From Dromaius novaehollandiae (taxonomy: Eukaryota; Chordata; Aves; Casuariiformes; Dromaiidae), in contig NC_088102.1 in the NCBI RefSeq assembly GCF_036370855.1, positions 71,433,601 through 71,497,600 of the forward strand: DNA of 64,000 nt, read 5' to 3'. Every line of letters begins with the position of its first letter. The stretch's first letter is position 1. Position numbers and translations under genes: made by a program. Below, piece after piece: positions 62,166 through 64,000 of the stretch. A model generated the notes under the pieces. The model ran no database searches, was not told the origin of the DNA, and saw only the letters and a program-made list of their open reading frames with translations.

Positions 62166-62600
62166 CGGGGCGCGCTCCCGCGCCGCTCCCTGCGCGCCGC
62201 GGCCCGCGGCGGCCGCAGGCCCCGGCCGGGGCGGGATCGGGCGGCGGGAGCCCCCCGGCGCGGGGCGCCCGAGCCGCCGGCTCCACGCTGCTGCGTCAGC
62301 GCCGCCGCCGCCGCCGCCTCCCCCGGAGCCTCCCGGCTGCGGGATGGGGGCGAGGCGCCGCCGCCCGCCCTCGCCGCAGGGCGCCGCGATGCGGTGCGGC
62401 GCGGTACGGTGCGGCGCGGTACGGTGCGGTGCGGCGCGGAGCGACGCGGCGGGGCGCGGCCCGGGCGGGCGGGCGGGCGGCGCGCACAGGCCGGGAGCGG
62501 GCGGGGGCCGCGCCGGGGCCGGGGCCGGGGCGGGGGGAGGCGCCGCCGCCGCCGCCGCCGCTCGCCGCGAACTCCCCGAAAGCAGCGAGCCCCTCCGTCC
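62166..62600 (-). other. BAHD1: BAHD1 untranslated exon 1 (inferred; 5' end approximate)
   Basis: A consensus 5' splice donor, CCCCG/GTGAGT on the minus strand, lies at 62165-62160 inside the CpG island. A leader exon ending at 62166 and joining the acceptor at 41370 fits the known BAHD1 structure, in which coding begins in exon 2. The 5' end is placed only from the CCAAT boxes at 62625-62705. Two weaker donor-like sites (CAG/GTGC) occur near 61965 and 62090. No transcript evidence is available from the sequence. Confidence 0.55.
62396..62540. repeat. GCGGT/GCGGC and GGGC/GGGGCC simple repeats in CpG island
   Basis: Imperfect pentamer repeats (GCGGT, GCGGC) from about 62396 to 62440 are followed by a (GGGC)n run near 62461-62478. 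Three GGGGCC-type hexamers follow near 62515-62535. Confidence 0.75.
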
Positions 62601-62624
62601 TCCTTCCTGCTTCCTCGTCCGCAG

Positions 62625-62705
62625 CCAATCGCCGCCCGCCGCTCCGCCGCTCGCTCCGCGGCGCCGGCCAATCGCCGCCGCCCCTGCCCGCCGCCGCCAG
62701 CCAAT
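62625..62705 (-). promoter_or_regulatory. BAHD1: Three CCAAT boxes (NF-Y type) of BAHD1 promoter
   Basis: CCAATCGCCG occurs three times on the plus strand, with CCAAT at 62625-62629, 62668-62672 and 62701-62705 (43- and 33-bp spacing). Relative to BAHD1 these are inverted CCAAT boxes, the usual NF-Y arrangement in TATA-less CpG promoters, so transcription is expected to start within about 60-120 bp to their left. Confidence 0.7.
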
Positions 62706-62739
62706 CGCCGAGCCCGCCCCCCGCCCCGGCCCGGCCGAG

Positions 62740-62864
62740 CCCCCCCCCCCCCTCCCCGTGCCGCTGCCCCCCCCCCCCACCCGCCCCGGCCCCCCCCGGG
62801 CGGAGGAGAGGGGGCGGGGCTCCCCCCCCCCCCCGCGGAGCATCCCCGTGCGCGCCCCCCCCCC
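62740..62864. repeat. Cluster of four long C-runs (G-runs on BAHD1 sense strand)
   Basis: Uninterrupted C-runs of about 13, 12, 13 and 10 bases at 62740-62752, 62767-62778, 62822-62834 and 62855-62864, with shorter runs between. On the BAHD1 sense strand these are G-tracts able to form G-quadruplexes just upstream of the promoter. Confidence 0.8.
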
Positions 62865-62942
62865 GCGACCCCCGCCGCCCCCCAAACGCGGGCGGCCCGA
62901 CGGCGAGCGCGCCCCTGCTCCCCTTGAACGGTCCCCCGCCGG

Positions 62943-63090
62943 CTTATTAATTAATTAATTAATTAATCCATCTATCCATCTGTTTATTTATTCACTTTTC
63001 TGTTTATTTATTTATTTTTCTGTTTGGTTGGCTGGTTGGCTTTCTATCTATTTTTCCATCTATTTATTTTTTTCTATCTGTTTCCCTATT
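62943..63090. repeat. AT-rich degenerate tetranucleotide tract
   Basis: Begins with five TTAA units, then passes into ATCC/ATCT, TTTA, TTGGC and CTAT tetramer-like stretches. The switch from almost pure GC to AT-rich occurs within a few bases of 62942. Confidence 0.85.
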
Positions 63091-64000
63091 TACTGCCTTC
63101 CAAAGAGCGGAGCGGCGTCTTCCCGGCCGCATCCAAACTCTGGAAAAGTTTCAGGTGGCTGGGGGGGGGGGGGGGGGGGGACAGGACGGGACGGGACGCG
63201 ACGGGACGGGACGGGACGGGGGGGCTTCCAGGTGCGCCGTGCGCCAGCAGGCCCTGCCGCAGCCCGTTTCTTCCCCTTGCCGGCGAGCCCGAATCAACCC
63301 AGGCAGGTTATTTAGAGGGACGCGAGGTTTTGTTCGGTTTATGTTATTTTATTCTATTCATTTACAGGGTTTGTATGGGGAGGCGACGCGCGGCTACGCT
63401 CCCGGAATGGCGGCAGGGCCCCGGCCGCCTCGCGAACCGTCGGCACGCCGAGCGCTGCGCCCCGTCGGAGGGCCAAAGGGAGGCACGGAGCCCGCCGGCC
63501 TCCGGCCCGGCCGCCCGGGAAGCCGTTCCCCCGAGGGAGGAAACCCCCGCGGGCCCCTTCGCCGAGGAGGCGGCAGCGAGCCCTCGGCGATCTCCTCGTT
63601 CGAGCTGGAAGAAAAGCAGATGCTCTGGTGGGCTTCGAAGCCGCGACGGTCCCGCGAGGAACAGCGGCGCGGCCGCTTAAGCCCGGTTTCTTTTCGCGGC
63701 GGCCGCCTTCTGCTGCGTTTCGGGCCGCCGCGCCCGCGCGAGACCCGTTCGCCTCGCAGGCGAGCTCTTCGGGCTTTCGGCTCCTCGCTGCGCGAGGCTT
63801 TAGGCACGCGCAGGAAAAAGAAATAGCCGCCCAAAAGCTCCCATCACGCTGAGGCTGGGGCTTCCCGGTTTAATTCGGGCAGCTGCACGGCACTCCGGAA
63901 AGAAGGGCTCCGGCGGATCCTGCGGCCGGCTAAGGAAAGCTGTCGTAAGAGGGTTTCCATCCTCCCCGGAAAACTGTCGCCGCTTCCGTGTTGCGGCATC
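63091..64000. other. CpG-rich segment beyond the BAHD1 promoter, no gene recognised
   Basis: Apart from the G20/(GGGAC)n tract and a short AT-rich stretch at 63305-63370, this is CpG-rich sequence continuing to the window edge. Open frames occur in several frames at 63.02-63.85 kb, but none resembles a known protein, and none matches IVD, which I would expect to the right. It could be a second promoter island or an extension of the BAHD1 island. Confidence 0.5.
63161..63226. repeat. G20 run followed by (GGGAC)n
   Basis: A run of twenty G at 63161-63180 is followed by about eight GGGAC/GCGAC pentamers to 63220 and a further G-run. It has strong quadruplex potential and its assembled length may be unreliable. 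Confidence 0.85.

Larger units (their letters stand above)
60700..62942. promoter_or_regulatory. BAHD1: CpG island and BAHD1 promoter region
   Basis: CpG density climbs from about 60.7 kb and becomes extreme (mostly G and C) at 61.55-62.94 kb, then stops abruptly at an AT-rich repeat. It contains the BAHD1 donor and CCAAT boxes on the far side of it relative to the gene. Long open frames exist in three plus-strand frames and on the minus strand, but these reflect the lack of stop codons in GC-only sequence rather than genes. Confidence 0.8.

Noticed and set aside
61655-62958. Several 360-430-codon open frames in all three plus frames, and a 370-codon frame on the minus strand
   Set aside because: Simultaneous openness in many frames reflects the lack of stop codons in GC-only island sequence; products are Pro/Arg/Ala/Gly simple sequence.
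63024-63834. Three overlapping plus-strand frames and one minus-strand frame beyond the BAHD1 promoter
   Set aside because: They run through simple repeats and CpG-rich DNA, and no known protein (including IVD) is recognisable.
1-64000. CR1 LINE 3' ends, LTRs, CRISPR arrays, insertion sequences
   Set aside because: I looked for the CR1 terminal ATTCTATG-type repeats, paired LTRs and spaced direct repeats and found none; diverged fragments would need a repeat-library search.

Overview
The window is vertebrate nuclear DNA, most likely from a bird. It carries two intact protein-coding genes, both on the minus strand: CHST14 (dermatan 4-O-sulfotransferase 1, one coding exon, 11840-12958) and BAHD1 (a heterochromatin BAH-domain protein, six coding exons, 27790-41353, with an inferred untranslated first exon in a CpG island near 62.2-62.6 kb). 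In transcription order BAHD1 precedes CHST14, as I recall for human 15q15.1 (IVD-BAHD1-CHST14). IVD would therefore be expected just beyond the right edge. The bird assignment is an inference from compact introns, near-absence of recognisable interspersed repeats, very GC-rich promoter islands and long homopolymer runs; another sauropsid is possible.

Layout: 1-10.6 kb is non-coding as far as I can tell, with a diverged 77-bp tandem duplication. 10.6-11.84 kb is the probable CHST14 3'UTR with three poly(A) signals. 11.84-13.65 kb holds the CHST14 coding sequence and its CpG island. 13.65-24.6 kb is intergenic. 24.6-27.79 kb is the probable BAHD1 3'UTR. 27.79-41.37 kb holds the BAHD1 coding exons and introns 2-6. 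41.37-62.17 kb is BAHD1 intron 1. 62.17-62.94 kb is the BAHD1 first exon and promoter (three CCAAT boxes, C/G runs). 62.94-64 kb is a mixed AT-rich tetranucleotide, G-run and CpG-rich segment with no recognised gene.

Every BAHD1 splice junction could be placed on canonical GT/AG sites. The phases close exactly: 2,514 coding bases, 837 residues plus stop. CHST14 encodes 372 residues with the transmembrane anchor and both PAPS-binding motifs intact. The two genes have no shared pathway. CHST14 acts in the Golgi on dermatan sulfate; BAHD1 acts in the nucleus on H3K27me3 heterochromatin.

There is no prokaryote-like system, CRISPR array or complete mobile element here. The observations most worth a second look are: a strong-context upstream ATG opening a 258-codon frame that overlaps the CHST14 start; a proximal BAHD1 poly(A) signal directly followed by a 13-bp-arm AU hairpin; a NAGNAG acceptor and an in-frame alternative donor in BAHD1; and an unusual promoter-proximal stack of C-runs, (TTAA)n, G20 and (GGGAC)n.
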